A DNA stretch of 64,000 nt from Rosellinia necatrix (lineage: Eukaryota; Ascomycota; Sordariomycetes; Xylariales; Xylariaceae). The stretch lies in the NCBI GenBank assembly GCA_021209875.1, contig JAGYVD010000002.1, positions 2,356,001 through 2,420,000 on the forward strand, written 5' to 3'. Each line of letters begins with the position of its first letter. Positions within the stretch are counted from its first letter, which is position 1. Position numbers and translations under genes: made by a program. Below are positions 34,598 to 48,290 of the stretch, piece by piece. The notes beneath the pieces are model-generated. The model saw nothing but the letters and a program-made list of their open reading frames with translations. It made no database searches and was not told the origin of the DNA.

Positions 34598-36536
34598 CTA
34601 TTCCCGGGAGACATCGCGACCATAAATCTTGGCCTTGACCCAGTCAAGAGCAACTAGGACACGGTTACGCGCTAGAAAAAGGAGATAGTGGTTAACACAA
34701 GCAATAAGTGGAGGGGGGGTGGGCGAGCCGCGTAGACTTACTGCTAAAGCACATGCTCAAGTAGGCGCTTCGCCAGAAGAGGTAGGTCAGCTTGCCGCCC
34801 GAAGCGACGTTGCCGTTCAACCAGGCTACATCGGCCACGGCCTTCTCGCTGCCGATATAAGCCAGGCTACCTTGGTGTGAGTAGTGAAAAGGCTTGACGT
34901 CCTGGACGCGGCGAAGCTGCTTCTCGAGGTTCTCAATCTCTGTTGTGATCTCAGCTGAGTTACCGGGCTTGAGGTTTAAGTTGGAGCTGAGCTCCTTTAC
35001 TCGGGTCTCAAGCGCCTCGGTTTTCGCCATATTATTGAACAGGCGTGCCAAAAAGTTACCCTCCTGCGCGGCAACCTGGGCCGTAGGAGCATATCCAGCG
35101 ACGGCGCAATCACCAACGGCCCATATATCACGAGCGCCTTGAACAACGAGATATTCGTTCACAGCTAGGCCACGCCGAGAATCCTTCTGGGCCGGGATTT
35201 GCGACATGAGATCTTTGATCAAAGGGCGGACGGCATTGCCGGTAGCCCATACCAAGAGGCCGTAGGGGATGGTGATCATGGACTTGCTGCCATCTGGATT
35301 AGTAGCCTCGGCCTCGACGGTCTTATCCGTGACCCTCTTAACCATGGTCTTCGTCTTGATCTCGATGTGCTCCTCCTTGAACGTGCTTTCGGTGTAGTCA
35401 ATGAGCTGTTTGGAGAACATGGGTAGGACGGTAGGGAGAGCTTCGATGAGAGTGACCTTGAAACGAGGGGAGATTTCGGGGATGAGCTTCTTGATGTCCT
35501 CGTCGAAGAAATCGCGGAGCTCGCCGGCAAACTCGACGCCAGTGGGGCCGCCACCGACAACAACCATGTGCAGCAGACGATCAATCTCGGAGGAATCCTG
35601 GTCCTTGAATGCGGCGGTTTCTACGCAGTCCATGATCTTGGTTCGAATGGCCTGGGCATCACGGATCTCTTTTAGGAAGCAACTGTTTTCGCGGACGCCG
35701 GGGATACCAAATGTAGCATTCTCGGCGCCGATGCCAATAACGAGCATATCGTAGGGGACTTCAGTCTCATTGATAGTACCTTTGATGTCACTGTTGTCAG
35801 AGATCTTGATGACCTTCTTTTCGTAGTCAATCTTGGTGGCTTCAGCTTCGTAAAATTTAACGGCAGCTTTCTTATGACGTAAGATCTGGCGGACAGGTTC
35901 CATGATGGAGCGGTGTTCGATATTTCCGGTAGTACATGACGGGAGCAGGGGCGTGAAGAGGAAGTAGTTCCGAGGAGAAATGACAACGACGTTGTAGTTA
36001 GAGGTATCAAGTTTCTTGAGCAGAGAGACGGAGCCCCAGCCGGTTCCTGTGCGGGGCGCCCCAGGTTAGTCATCGGAGCATTGCAGAATTACAGGACCCG
36101 GGCTACCGGGCTCGCACAGCTCACCTAGGATGACCAAGGTCTTTTTCTGAGGATCAGGGGCGGATTGATCATCGGGGTTTCGATCCGTGTAGCCATCGTA
36201 AACGACAGCACCAATGCCGAAGAGCAAAGACAAATAGGTGGTGCGCCATAGCCACTTGAAGGTGGTCCGAATCTTGCCAGGCTTCTTCTTGGGAGCCGGG
36301 GCGGCAGAATCGGCATAGGCCCTGGCGAATTGGCGGGCAGCAGTAGGACGGAGGGCACGGGAAGTGCACGAGATAACAGCGGGGGAGGAGGAGCAGGAGG
36401 CGGCGGGGACCGGTCGGGTCGCAAATCGCGAGGTCGTCGCAAAGCTTGAATACGGGCGGACGGCGACGGCCTCAGCTACGGACAGCCTTGTTGCTGCCGC
36501 GCCGAAGCGAGTCAGGGCCCTCGAAGACGACGCCAT
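34598..36536 (-). CDS. External alternative NADH:ubiquinone oxidoreductase (type II, NDE)
   Basis: Three exons, 36536-36125, 36046-34742 and 34671-34598, give 596 aa. This type-II NADH dehydrogenase oxidises cytosolic NADH at the outer face of the inner mitochondrial membrane without proton pumping. The Arg/Ala/Ser-rich N-terminus is a mitochondrial presequence, followed by one membrane segment (about 104-118). The FAD-binding G-T-G-W-G-S lies at 138-143 across the first splice, and the NADH-binding G-G-G-P-T-G at about 302-307. The C-terminus G-R-D-V-S-R-E is typical and needs the 74-nt last exon. There is no EF-hand insertion, so it matches the calcium-independent NDE class. A TTG 12 codons upstream is open, but the ATG at 36536 is the better start. 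Confidence 0.92.
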
Positions 36537-39001
36537 TGAGGCTCCCTGGAGGGGTGCAATGGGCAGTGGCAACGAATCTGGGCAGTGAAGCCGAGAAGCC
36601 AGAAAAAAAGGAGGACGTTAACTCAATACAATGACAAGAAAAACAGAACAGAGAAGAATTCAAAGGGAATAGGGAATCAGCACGCCTCAAGGGTTGGTTC
36701 GCGAGTGGGTTTTGAATAGGGCCCAGTACCTACCTACCTACCTACCTACATAGTACAACCATGTAATGCAATACCTACAAGGTACCTACCTATCTGTACT
36801 TGTCCAATACCCCACTGTAGGCGCTGCGCAGACATCCAACATATGTACCTAGATATAACTATATCTAGGCGCTGCTAGCACACTACGGCATTAGATTAGA
36901 TGGTGATGTGGAGCTGCTATAATGGAGCCGCGAGCAGCGAGCAGGCCCCGATCACTACGCTACTCCGGCCACACGGATGACCAGAAATGGCATCCATCTA
37001 CCCGATGACGACTTTTTTTTTTTTTAGACCCATACATGGGTAGAAACTACACTACCTAGTGTACTGTAGTATAGACCTGGAATCGGGTCTAAATTTTCAG
37101 TCCCGCTTTACCCAGTAGGATCTTGCCAAGCATGTCAAACAGCTTCAGCGCTCGCTGCGCAGATCATATAACCACTCACCGTTGCAACCACCCAAGTAGT
37201 TGGTAGAGTTGATCCGCCGTTGGATAACGTTAGTTGATGGCACGAGGGCACGGGTACTCGGGGTCTCGCGCCCCTTATCTGATAATGCGTATGTAACGCT
37301 ATTAGGTAGGTATTTCAGTTACCTATGTCGGTGAAAAGTTGGTCCCTGGCTTGATTCATTAGCGAGATACCTCCGAGACATACGGAATACTTGTCTATTC
37401 GTATCCAAAGACACCTAACTAGCTGAAAATGCCTATCTCATCACGTCAGATCCCACTGCAATGCCACTCGGTGGCACTCACTGATGGTACCCACCAGCCC
37501 CCCCTGACCAGTCAAAGATATCCTTCACTCGGTAGCTGAAGGAGCTGATGGGAGGTTGACCTGGACGAGGTAAGGACGAGAGAAGAAGTAGAAGGAAGAA
37601 GAAGAAGAAGAAGTAGAAGATGAAAATAATAATAATACTAATACTAACAATGATAATAGAAGTCGCATAACAACCCTTCAAGGCCTGAAGTGAATACCTA
37701 CTCTAAACATGTTGTTGTCTTCTCCCAGTATGATTCAACTGTAGAGCCTTGGCGAGCCCACAAGTAGTACCTAAGGTACCTACTGATCCAGGTGGAATAT
37801 GATGCAGAACTCAAGATAACTAGCACATGTGAAAGTGGCGCGCGCCTCAGGCGTTTGCGCCGATGCAACTCCTTGTGCAACTCCTTATGCATCCTCGGTT
37901 CATACCAGCACGCCTATTTTACGAACTGCCCTATGCTCTTGTCGACTTTACCAGTCAAGATCGACCCGTAATCGCCCGCGCCTTTGCCCGTACTCGCCCG
38001 GTATGTGTGAGTCTAGACCAGACTAGGTCAGACAGCGAGCAGCATCCACCTGGCCAGAGAGCTGCTTAGGGCTGGACAGCGATCATCACTTGCGAGCCAA
38101 ACTGTGCCGAGGCGTCGATGGCGATGCTTCTGGCAAACGCTTACCCCAGGTTACGGGATTTACCGTCTGGGGGTGGATTCCGAGATAGACTCGTATCAAA
38201 CCGCGCTGCTGTAGGACATAACGAGAACGAGAGGGGTTGCTGAGCGGGTGCTAGCATATCAGGCTTCACAATACCGCCTTGGCCATTACACATATCCAAT
38301 CGCTACTGCCAGGGATGAGGATGGGGCAGACCAAATTTATCGAGGTGGCTTGCGAGATAGAGAAACACATCCCGACTACTTACTATTTTGTTTTATTTAC
38401 TCTCAAACTCGATTTTATCCAAGACCGGTACCACATTGAAGACGGAGAGAGGGGGCCGGCCGGATTTATATCTATGCAAAACGCAAAACTGGATAGTATT
38501 TAGCCACATTCGCACGTCGTCTCAATTCGAGATCCCATTCGAAAAATAAAAAAATTAAAAATAAAAATAAAAAGAAATAAAGCATAACTGCGAGTATTGG
38601 CCAGGAATACCTGAGCAAAATATTCAACCAAGAAATACGTATTCGGGAACACACGCTAATTTTGAGTGGGCTGGGGGTTCATGGTTGTGTTGCCGAGGTT
38701 AATGCTTCTCTTTCTAGTTCGTGATGAGAAGTGTCAATCCGAACAGTTAAGTGCGACACGAAGACGCGTCCTGTTCCTGCAAGCGCACATAAGTTCATGT
38801 TCAAAAATGCGACCCAATGACGACAAAAAACAGGTCGTAGATAAGATATTCAGAAATCTGAAAACAAATGTAATTTATCGCTCCATTTTTACGGCCGTGG
38901 AAATCGGCCTACCATACATAGTACACCCGGACGTCGTAATCGTAGCACCTGACTCCAGTACATAAAATTATACACGCACAGCCTCTCTCTCGTAATCATG
39001 G
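36537..39001. other. Spacer upstream of the NADH dehydrogenase gene
   Basis: About 2.5 kb without a recognisable gene. It holds ACCT/AGGT clusters (about 36,720-36,800 and 37,300-37,325), a T12 tract near 37,015, an AAG-rich run (about 37,585-37,620) and an A-rich run near 38,540-38,580. The right end is the DRS2 3' region. Confidence 0.5.
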
Positions 39002-42000
39002 CTACCTGCCCTGAGGCGCTGTTGACGCTGGCATCTCTCCGTATCTTCCTCTGCCCTTCGTCGTGTCGTAGGCATTGAGAACACGCGTTTGGCTTTCGTC
39101 GGCTTGCGAGAAGGCGTAGCCGCGCTGTTTTCGCATCCGCTGTACCTGGCGAACCTTTCTAATCGCCTTTTGAAACTGTTCCATCCTATTTGCACATCTG
39201 GTTAGTAACGGGAACCTGTGTGAAAGATGGAGTTCTGCGGGAAGTGGTTGACTTACCTTGGGCGATAATCTTGGATATTGTACTTCTGAATCTCCTGGAT
39301 GTGATGGTAGCTTCGTGGATAATACATCCTCCTCACGTACTTCCAGGCCACATCACGGATGAGGCAAGCAAGGGGGAGGAATATCGTCTGGATGTAGAAG
39401 TTCGGACTCGTGAAGAGAACAGGTATAATTCCACGTAACTCGGTCGAGACGTTCACCATTGGGGCAACGGTACCGTAGACGGCGATGAAAGCAAACCAGA
39501 ACAGCAAGCTACCTGGTATCGCTATGATGTGGTATTTTGTCCAGTTGCTCGTGACTAATGCGGCCTTGCCAAGGACGGTTGTCAGAACGGAGGCATAGAG
39601 ACCGGTACCCCAGAGCCAGTGACCCCCGATTGTACCGTCGCGGAGAACGCCATCGCCGTGCCAAATAAGCTCGGAGAAAATATATAAGATAAGTGAATGG
39701 TAGAAGGCATTCGCAATCCAGGCAGAAAATGTCTTGATTTTGAAGAATTCATTACGTTGCCCTGCGGCATAGAGCTGTGGGTACCGATCGAGCAAACGAG
39801 CCGAGACGTATTGATCTAAAATACCAATCGCGAGAGGCGGCAAGACGGTGAAGAAGACATTGTAGAAAGACAGCATCCATGACTCATAGATAATTTCGCC
39901 GGAGAAGACATTTTGGAAAGCATACTGCGATGGACTCGTTAGCTGTGCTCAATTTCGGTGGTTATGTGACGTAGCATTGCTATTAAAGCTTTCAAAAGGA
40001 TACAGATTAGAATGAGATCGACTTACCCAAAATTGCGTCTGGTAAAGGGCGATGTTCTTGTAAAATGAAAAGAGGATAGTCTTGCTGATACGGTGATAAC
40101 TCCAAGCCCCGTGGACTAACGTCAGTTTGCGGAGGAATCGGAACTGGGCGATCGAGACATCTGCAGACCGGGCTGCTTGAAGGCCTTCGACACCCGAAAT
40201 GCCAACGCCGATATGGGCGGCCTGGATCATAGACACATCATTGGCCCCGTCGCCGATAGCAAGGAGAATCTCGTCCGAAAACTTTTTAACCAACTTGACA
40301 ACCAAAGCTTTCTGGAGTGGAGAGACACGACAGCAAATGACAGCTTTGCACATGACGGCGAGGTCAAAAAATAATTTCTCCAAGTCTGGTTCTAGGGCGT
40401 AGGTTAGAGATTTGCCGTCGATTACCAGTGCCAGTGTATCCATCTCGATTGATCCTTCGGCATTATTCCTGATGGCCTCCAACTTCTTCTCGATATTTTG
40501 CCGCGTAGCGGCCGCGTCTTCTTCGTTCACAATGAGAAGCATCATGTCCTCGCTCAACAGCTTTGAACTCATACCAATGTTGATAGCAGTTTCTTGTCGA
40601 TCTCCGGTTAAGACCCAGACCTTGATATTGGCCTCTTGTAGTGTGTGTATAGTTTCTGGTACGCCGTCTTGAAGTCTGTCCTCGATAGCAGTGGCGCCCA
40701 GTAGGTATAGGTCCCGTTCGATAATTTCAGCCGCTTTGTCAAGCTCATCCGCTCGGTTTCCGCCCACAGTAGTTTGAGCTTTCTCGAACATGGCCCGCCA
40801 TTCTTGGAATTCTTGTTCGGGAACTTCACGCATGGCGAGACAAAGAGTCCGTAGACCCTCAGCCGCATACTCTTCCAAGTGTAGAAGTGACTGTTCAACG
40901 TGCGGGTTGTCGTCATTTAGACGTTCTAGGATTACGGTATCGGCACCCTTGCAGTATAGCCGAATCTTTCCATCGGGACAACGGTAAATAGTAGACATGC
41001 GCTTTCTTGTCGAGTTGAATTCGCATACAGCCAGAAGTTCGTACTCCAACTCCCTGCCGCCTACTTCGATGATGACGGTTCGGGGTTTGCGAGCGATGAA
41101 GGCATACCCCATGCTAACGGCACCCTGAACAAGGGCGCCTTCGTCGGGGGAGGCAGCTTGATACTTAATCTTGCCTCCTTGCTTTTCGTCTCGCTCTGGA
41201 ATAACGGTATGGCAGGTGGATAGAAGGGCTAAGAAGTGATGAATAGCCTCTGATGTGTGATGAGATCTAAGGTTTTCCGCGAGTTGCTTAAAATCGTGGA
41301 TTCCCACTTCTACACCATCCTCGACTGTGGCTCGCCGATCTTCGGGAACCTCTTCCGCATACTGGATGCCGCCAATTGAGCATTGTTTAAACTCCATCAT
41401 ATTGCATGTCAAGGTGCCTGTTTTATCAGAAAAGACAAATCCGACCATACCTAACTCCTCTACCAAACTTGATGTTCGACAATTCGCTGGCGTATTCGTT
41501 TGATCGTAGTAAATATCGAGATCATCGTTTATGAGAATGCCGTGCCAGTATTTGACCAGCTCTATCGTGACGAAAAGTGAGATTGGAACAAGGGATGAGA
41601 ATAGAACCCAGTACGTGACCAGATCCTTGAAGATGGCCTGAACGACTTTGCCGGCGCCATTCAAGTCATCCAGTTCGAGGTACGAGACCGAGTCGTTTCG
41701 GACGGCGCGATATACTAGGTCTCCGATAGTACAGATTGAACTCAAAAGCAATAACAATCCAATTAAAGCAAGTACGAGCTTGTTGAGTTGTCGCTCGACC
41801 TTTGTACGTTTTATTGGGGTAGCTGTTGCGTTGCGCATCAATTTTGTTTCGTGGCCTGTAAAGACAACTATGCCATGAATCCAAGGAGTATTTCGGAGAG
41901 TGGCGCCTCGAAGTAATAACTGTTCAGGATTTAACGGAAGTTCTTTTTCTCCACCACCGGCCTGCATAGTCAGCGCCGCCTCGTACGTATAGAGGCTGCT

Positions 42001-43239
42001 ATTCGGTTGTTCCGACCGAATTCTACCTCCTAACCTACTTAACTCGGAGGGACTGACCAATGCCGATGTCTCGGGAAGGCCCTGTTTGATTTTGAGGTTT
42101 GTTTCGCCATCGAGGTTAGCTGTCTCAATATAACATAAACCTTCGGGTTCGGAACTTGCAAGGAGCACCATATCGGCAGGGAACGGTTCCTCGGATTCAA
42201 CTCGCACGATGTCTCCCACCGCTACGTTAATCCACATAGTCTCTTCGAAACTCGAACCCCTTAGGACCCTAGCCTTCGAGTTATTCAAAGCACTGTCTGC
42301 TTGTTTCCTCCTATAATCTTCAACAAGTTCCTTGGCTGCAGAAATAAGCAAGACCACAATGAGAGGGCCGATTGTAGTATATTGGTTCGTCGGGGACAGA
42401 CCAGGAATTTGTTGTAACCCAGCTGTAAATAAGAAGAAAACATTTGCGAATTTAGAGAATTGTTCGATTAGGAACTTCGGTAAGAAAGTAGCCACGTTAT
42501 ATTTGGCGGTGGAGACGTGGTTGTCAACGTATTTGTTGGCTGCGTTAGCGGGCGGGTTATTTAGATGTATGATCCGCGGCCCCAATGTTGATGGATCTGG
42601 TTTGCCTCCTCCAAAGCCAAATTTGAAGCTCTTCAGCTCAAACTTCTTGCTCTGCTTCGCTTGCGGAGAAGTCGCCGACGAATCTGACCGTCCATGCCTG
42701 GCATCCGTCAGGGGGAGATCCATTTCCGAGTAGCCTTGTCCCATCCCCAGCATGTTTTTTGCCCTGCCTAGCAAACCGCCGCCAAGTCCTAATACGCTAT
42801 TGCGGTTCCGGGCGATATCGCGCCCCGTCGTGTCACGGCCACCCATGGATTCTCCGCCGTGTTGGTAGAACGACTGGTCGTCTTCGGGGTAATCGTCGAA
42901 ATCGTCAGCATACCGCCGATAGTTGTTGAGATCAGAGCCCTGACTATATTGCCTGTCGTTTTCAGGTATGTACGGTGGTCTAATACCTGATGCTCGGGCC
43001 CCAGCAGCGGGGTTCTTCACGCTTGGGTGTGTTGTCTGGCTTGCGCCGATGAAATCATCGTAGGAGACGGACTGGCGCGAAGGGAACTCGTTACCTGGGT
43101 TATTGGTATTATAGGACCGAAGTAATTCGTCGTCATTCACGGGCGCGCGTTGTCCGCCGTAGGTGGGTTGGTCGTCGAGGTCGAGGAGAAGGTCGTTTCT
43201 AGAGTCGGAAGAGCCTCCGAGAGGCTTCCGTCCGGCCAT
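39002..43239 (-). CDS. DRS2: P4-type ATPase, aminophospholipid flippase of the Drs2 group
   Basis: Three exons, 43239-40027, 39924-39257 and 39185-39002, give 1,354 aa. Drs2-type flippases move phosphatidylserine and phosphatidylethanolamine to the cytosolic leaflet of the trans-Golgi and endosomes, with a Cdc50 partner. The N-terminal ~220 residues are disordered. The actuator loop has D-G-E-T-N at about 377. The phosphorylation motif D-K-T-G-T-L-T starts at D605, and G-D-G-A-N-D-V is present. Ten transmembrane segments are expected, the last six spread across the first splice. The C-terminal exon encodes a basic tail, R-K-V-R-Q-V-Q-R-M-R-K-Q-R-G-Y-A-F-S, like the autoinhibitory and regulatory tail of yeast Drs2. 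The main frame alone would end early, just after exon 1, missing the last transmembrane helices. Confidence 0.95.
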
Positions 43240-44982
43240 GTCGCCAGGGGATACACAGGAGCTTATACGGGGCGGGTGATCGGAGACATGGGAGACCGAG
43301 GGGACAGCAGGCCAGCTTTGAAGGGGTTATTCGACTGGATTATTCAAACTTGGTTTCTGAATGTCGGATCCAGGCGATAGTTCGGATGAAGATGGTAGAG
43401 AGAAGAATGGCGATGGAATGGAGCGGATCGTGTCGAGTCGAGTCGAGTCGTATCGTGTTGCGAGAAGGCCCCGGTATGGCTGTGTCGAGAGGGAAAAAAA
43501 GAGGGTTGCAGGCAATACGAGGTGACCAGGCCCGCAGGTGTTAGAGAATCGAGGTAGTAGAATTACGCAGCCTAAATGGGACTGGGGGCGAACTTGGTCG
43601 ATCGGATCAGAGTCGCAAAACGGCCGAATATTACACAGCGGAAAGCAGGTAGCAACTACTTAGGTGGGCAGAACAAAACAGCAAGGGCCAACTGACGATG
43701 CGGATGCCGGGTTGAAAACAGTTCGACACAGGTATACTCAATCCGGATTCATGAGTTGCAGGTGATGTCGACATGCAGTTGCAGGAAGACAGGACGAGAG
43801 ACACGATGAGAGGCGGGCTCAACGACACGGGGCCATGGGTGGATGGATGGGTACTGATCAGTGATAGGTCGCCCACTGGACGACGCAGCACAGCATTGTT
43901 TCGTTAATCTACACAGCCCCCCAAACGGTATATTGTACTCCACTTAGTCACTCCCTAGGGGCCAAGGTACCTGCGAGAAAAGAAGCCAGCAGATAGTGCC
44001 TGTAACGGCAGTGCAATTATCTGATTGGACAAAAGATTTGAGGACGTCGCAGTCTCAGCTCCCGTCCATGGATTCATGGATATTGGTATATATATGTTAT
44101 TACCTAGGTGGGTTAGGTGTTGGGTAGGTGAGCAAATAGGTTAACCGTACCTACTAAGCAGGTACCGTACCTAATAAGCAACCACCTTCCAGGCGCTTCT
44201 TAGGTAGCTAGGTAGGTAAGTAGATAACTGCCATGTGTTATATATGCATTTCGATAGCTGGTGACAGCCTCAAAAAAAAAAAAAAAAAGTCGTCCTAAGT
44301 ACGACGTATCCTTTAACCAAGTATGTATTCGTACAAATGCTGCGCTTCTAAATGCAACCAGGGCTAGCTTTTGATAAGTGCCCAAGGTAAATATGTCATT
44401 CGCTGATCTATTCTTGTCAGCTATCTATCCTATATAGGTAGGCAAACACTTGAGGGCACTTCATCCAGGAAATAAAATGGCTCGGTTCATTAACCGAGTC
44501 GACCGGAGAAACGTCACGAACGAGGCGCAATCCGCATCGGCTTACGCGCCACAGCCAGAATGATCCTGAAAGGCGATAGTGCAATGTATCGTGTACTGTG
44601 CACGGCACTATTTTAAGGGGCCATAACGAAATCCCATCTGTGTGTGAAATGACATGGGATGACATATATCAAAATTCAAAGTATGTTAACTCATCATTGA
44701 TCGTCGCCATGCCGGCACAATATTAAAACGGCACGGTGTATCCGGAAGTCCATCTATCAGAATTACAGAAACTGCTTATATTCAGCTGACATGTACACAC
44801 ATATTTGTAAATGTGATATTCAAGGCATTAATTCTGCGAGGCTTCTATCATATGATGTTTGAGGATTAAAGGTGTGCTATACGGGGGTCGATCCTCCCAT
44901 CGCGCTCCCGAAGGCTCTCCTTTCCATGCTGTCGATTTTTGCTTACGTAACACATGGTTCTCGTTATTGTCCAACGCTTTAG
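43240..44982. other. Spacer upstream of DRS2
   Basis: Holds the DRS2 promoter and leader, including GTCGA pentamer repeats (about 43,428-43,450), ACCTAGGT-type motifs (about 44,105-44,220) and an A17 tract near 44,272. No coding signal. Confidence 0.5.
43430..43450. repeat. 5-bp tandem repeat GTCGA
   Basis: Three to four GTCGA units about 190 bp upstream of the DRS2 start codon, probably in its 5' leader. Confidence 0.75.
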
Positions 44983-46350
44983 TTACAGGGCAGCCTTGAA
45001 CTCGTCGCCGAGAACGCTCTTGATAAAGTCGCCAATATGCCCATTCACCTCCACCGGCTTCTGGACCATAGCCCAGTGCGAGCAATCCGTAAGCAACTCT
45101 AACTTGAGGCCACCAGCAAAGTGCTGCTCCTGGCCCGTCGCCATCCAGGGGGGCAGCGCAGAATCCTTATCCGCCATCAGCAGCATAGCAGGCATGGGGA
45201 ATTTGAAGTTGTCGGCGGCTATCGCCTCCTCGTCTGCTCCGTTAAGGTCACGGGTGCGGTACCAGTTGCAGGGGCCGTGGAGGCCATGTCGCGAGAACTC
45301 CTGCACGTAGTGGTCCATCATTTCCTTGCCCACGAGCGGGCTCGGCCCTATGCTGTCGATGTTCTCCTCGAGAAGGCCGACATCAACGGTGAAGGCTGGC
45401 TTTCCATCCGGCGTGGTGCCGCCATACAAGCCATTGAGGAAACCGCGAAGGCGCTCGGGCGACTTTGCCACGATCTCTTCCGCCCCGCCGCTTGCGAGCT
45501 GCAGCTGGTATCGGAAGTTGGGGAGCTTCTCAACGAGGTCTGGGAGGGCCATCCTCACGGAAGACGGAGGCAGGAAAGGCACGCAGACCGAGAAGACACA
45601 TCGGATCAACTCGGGGTAGTACTGCGACATCCGCCTAAATGACTGTCAAAATGCGGCCCCTGACCAACGCTGACAGGATGCCGAGAGGAAAGAGCGAGCC
45701 GGAGCCAAAAGAGGGGTGCTCAATTGCGGACAGAAAAGGGGCTATGCGACTTACCAGACGAAAAGTCCACCCCAGTCATGCCCACCTAGAATGATGGGCT
45801 GGTCGGTGACCTGCTTGACAATCTGAGCCATATGGGCTGTCATCTTTTTCATCGTGTACTCTTCGTGCGAGTCGGGCGCATCGGTCTGGCCGTAGCCTAA
45901 CATGTCTGGCACAACAACTTGCAGGCCCAGAGACAGCAAGTAAGGGACCTGGTTGCGCCATCCCATACCGATATCCGGCCTGTACATAGTAAGTGAGCTT
46001 CCGGGTGGCGCTTTGACGAGATATCACCATACCAGCCATGGATAAGGAACACGGTGCCCGCTGGTTTGCCATCGGGCTTCGCAAACATATAGTGGTACTT
46101 GGTGCCTTCTACTTCTGCGAATTTGTGCTCGACTCTCGGGTCATTGGGGGCAAGGGAGTCCACCAACGCCTCCTTCGGAATCGAAGTGCTTTATTTTTAG
46201 ATTAGCGTTTGATCGAAGGTCGACTTCTAGTTGAACATAGGGGGGAGGCAGAGCGATGAGGAGGGGGTGTGGCCGACCACACGGAGGTTACATGGCTGGT
46301 TACAATATCTGCAGTGTATCACATACATACCTTGGATCAAACAAACCCAT
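44983..46350 (-). CDS. Soluble epoxide hydrolase, alpha/beta-hydrolase fold
   Basis: Four exons, 46350-46331, 46188-46033, 45979-45755 and 45634-44983, give 350 aa. The enzyme opens epoxides by adding water through a covalent Asp ester. The oxyanion motif H-G-W-P is at 57-60 across the second intron. The nucleophile lies in G-G-H-D-W-G-G with D127, an acidic partner is probably in M-A-D-K-D-S, and the catalytic His is in D-C-S-H-W near 320. The cap-domain region lies between D127 and about 250. The first coding exon is only 20 nt (M-G-L-F-D-P) and was chosen because it is followed by GTATGT and restores frame and a usual N-terminus. A fluoroacetate-dehalogenase-like activity is possible, but G-G-H-D-W-G-G fits epoxide hydrolases. 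Confidence 0.88.
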
Positions 46351-47175
46351 GGTCAAAATGCGGGAGGGTCAATGGGGAGGGGGCGGGAGGAGAGAATGGG
46401 AGACTAAAGGGGGAAAGGGGGAAAGGGAAGGTAAGGTATGGCCGGCTTTTATACGACAGACTGTATTTGCATGTCAGCTTAGTAAATTAGTAAACTAGGC
46501 CGCCCAGTACTAAAATGCTCCTCGGGTTGTGAACGGCTGGAGAGACGGCTCGATTTTGCACCGCACGACGGTGTTGCGGACAGGGTAACCCCTCCGAACT
46601 TGGCTTGCATGCGAGCGTCGACCCGAGGTCCCGCACTTGATCATACAGTTTATAGGTATCATGGCTGGCTGCGGGGGGGGGGGGCTTCCTTTCCTAGACG
46701 ACCCATATTTTCTCAACGACGGCGCCGCGGCGGCAGAGTCCCAAAGTCTCTGTCTAGTAGGTAAGTATCCATACATACATCCATACATGCATACCTAGGT
46801 ATGTATCTACCTCTGGGATGCTCCGCCGAAGAGCCTTAAGTAAGTGTCTGGCTGAGCCTTCCTTACTATGAGCGTGCGACAACACAGTCGGCGGTGATTG
46901 GTGGCGCACCATAGCGAGTATCGTCTCATGTTGGGTTGAACATTGCAGCAACGAGGGACAAGTTCGCCAAATACGTAAAGCATAAGTCAGTGATTCCAAC
47001 TGCCGATCCTACTGGCCTAAACATTCGCAACATTTTGCACAGGCGCATCACCCGGAATGGCGTGGTCTAACTAACCACACTACTCAAATCAACTAAGCGC
47101 CTATAACACCTTTGTTGGCGCCACCAAAAATACACGAGACCCGGGCATTACCTCATAAAGAAAAACACGACCCGA
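46351..47175. other. Spacer between epoxide hydrolase and pinin-like genes
   Basis: Contains the epoxide hydrolase promoter (G-rich tracts at about 46,370-46,430), a G10-11 run near 46,674 and a CATACATAC repeat near 46,770-46,795. No gene is recognised. Confidence 0.5.
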
Positions 47176-48290
47176 TTAGTAGATTACAGTGTCCTCGGCC
47201 TCCTCAATCATGACGTCGTCTGCCCTATCGGACTCCCTCTCGGGGCCGGCCTTATTAGTAGCGCGTGAAGCGGGACGATTAGTAGACTCAGGTTGCGGCT
47301 TGTCAGTAGGCAGTTCATCATTGGGTTTACCCACTGTCTCGTCTTTCTCTGGTATTGATGGTTGCACCGCAATCCCTAGGTCTCGCAACCGTTGTGCCTT
47401 GCGCTCCTTGAATTCCGAAGCTTCTTTCTTAATGATCCTTTCGGCCTGTTGAATCTGGTCTTGGATCGTGTCTTTTTGTGCCCTGTTGAGACTCCATGGC
47501 CGGTAGAACTGCGACGATTGTTAGTCGGTACTAGCAAGGTCGAATGCATACGCTGGGTATAGGACAACTTACGACCTTCGGTTTGGCTCTGGTCTGTAGG
47601 TAATGGGCCTTGGTCAACATATCGGCGTGCTTAGTTTCCATCTGTTTGCTCTTGTAAGTAAAGCGGTCTTACCCACCGGCCTGCGCCCCCAGTATACGGT
47701 ATATACGAAGTGTGGTGAACAACATACCACCTGTTCGTCAAATTTAATCTGCTGGATCTTGCGCACAGCTTCGAGTTTAGAAAGCCTTTGCATGCGCAGG
47801 CGATCTTCTTCAGCTCGCTGCTGAGTCGATTTTGCCTGTTGTCGTCGCTCAATGTCTTGGCGTTTCCTGTGTTGTGAGCCGGCGCTGGCCTGGCTTAGGG
47901 TATTCATCAAACCGCCTAGTAACCGTCTTCCGCGCTTCTTCTCTTCCTGGCGCGCCATCTCTCTCCGGTCTGTTTCTGGTTCTCTTGTGGGCTGGAGCCG
48001 TGATCCGGGGGTTTGTTCGGCGATGTCGATGTCTACTTTAGCCCTCTTGGGCGAGTTGGAAGCGGGACCTTCGGTGGCTGTGGGCGAGGAAGCTTTGCGC
48101 TTCTGTTTTGCGTAGATAGATGATGGGTCCTGGCTCGGACCTGCAGCAGATTCGGGCTCGGGTTCGGCCATCTTGCCATCGGCATCGTGGCGGTTTAAGG
48201 AGCTACATGTGAAATATGTGTGGTGAGCGGTGGTGATCAGAATAGGACAGCGTTGCGCAAACGGTTGACTCACTCTTCCTCGGCCGACAT
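47176..48290 (-). CDS. Pinin/SDK/MemA-domain protein, splicing-associated
   Basis: Four exons, 48290-48274, 48202-47728, 47641-47573 and 47508-47176, give 297 aa. The pinin domain is indicated by R-R-G-R-R-L-L-G-G-L-M-N-T-L followed by a long Arg/Gln/Lys/Glu helix and the end motif F-Y-R-P-W (about 95-215). Animal pinin works with the exon-junction complex and splicing regulators in nuclear speckles; that role is inferred here. A basic P-K-R-A-K patch near residue 60 could be a nuclear signal, and the C-terminus is acidic. The first coding exon is only 17 nt. For the second intron I prefer GTATGT as donor over the GTGGTA three bases before it. The gene is head-to-head with RDS3. Confidence 0.82.
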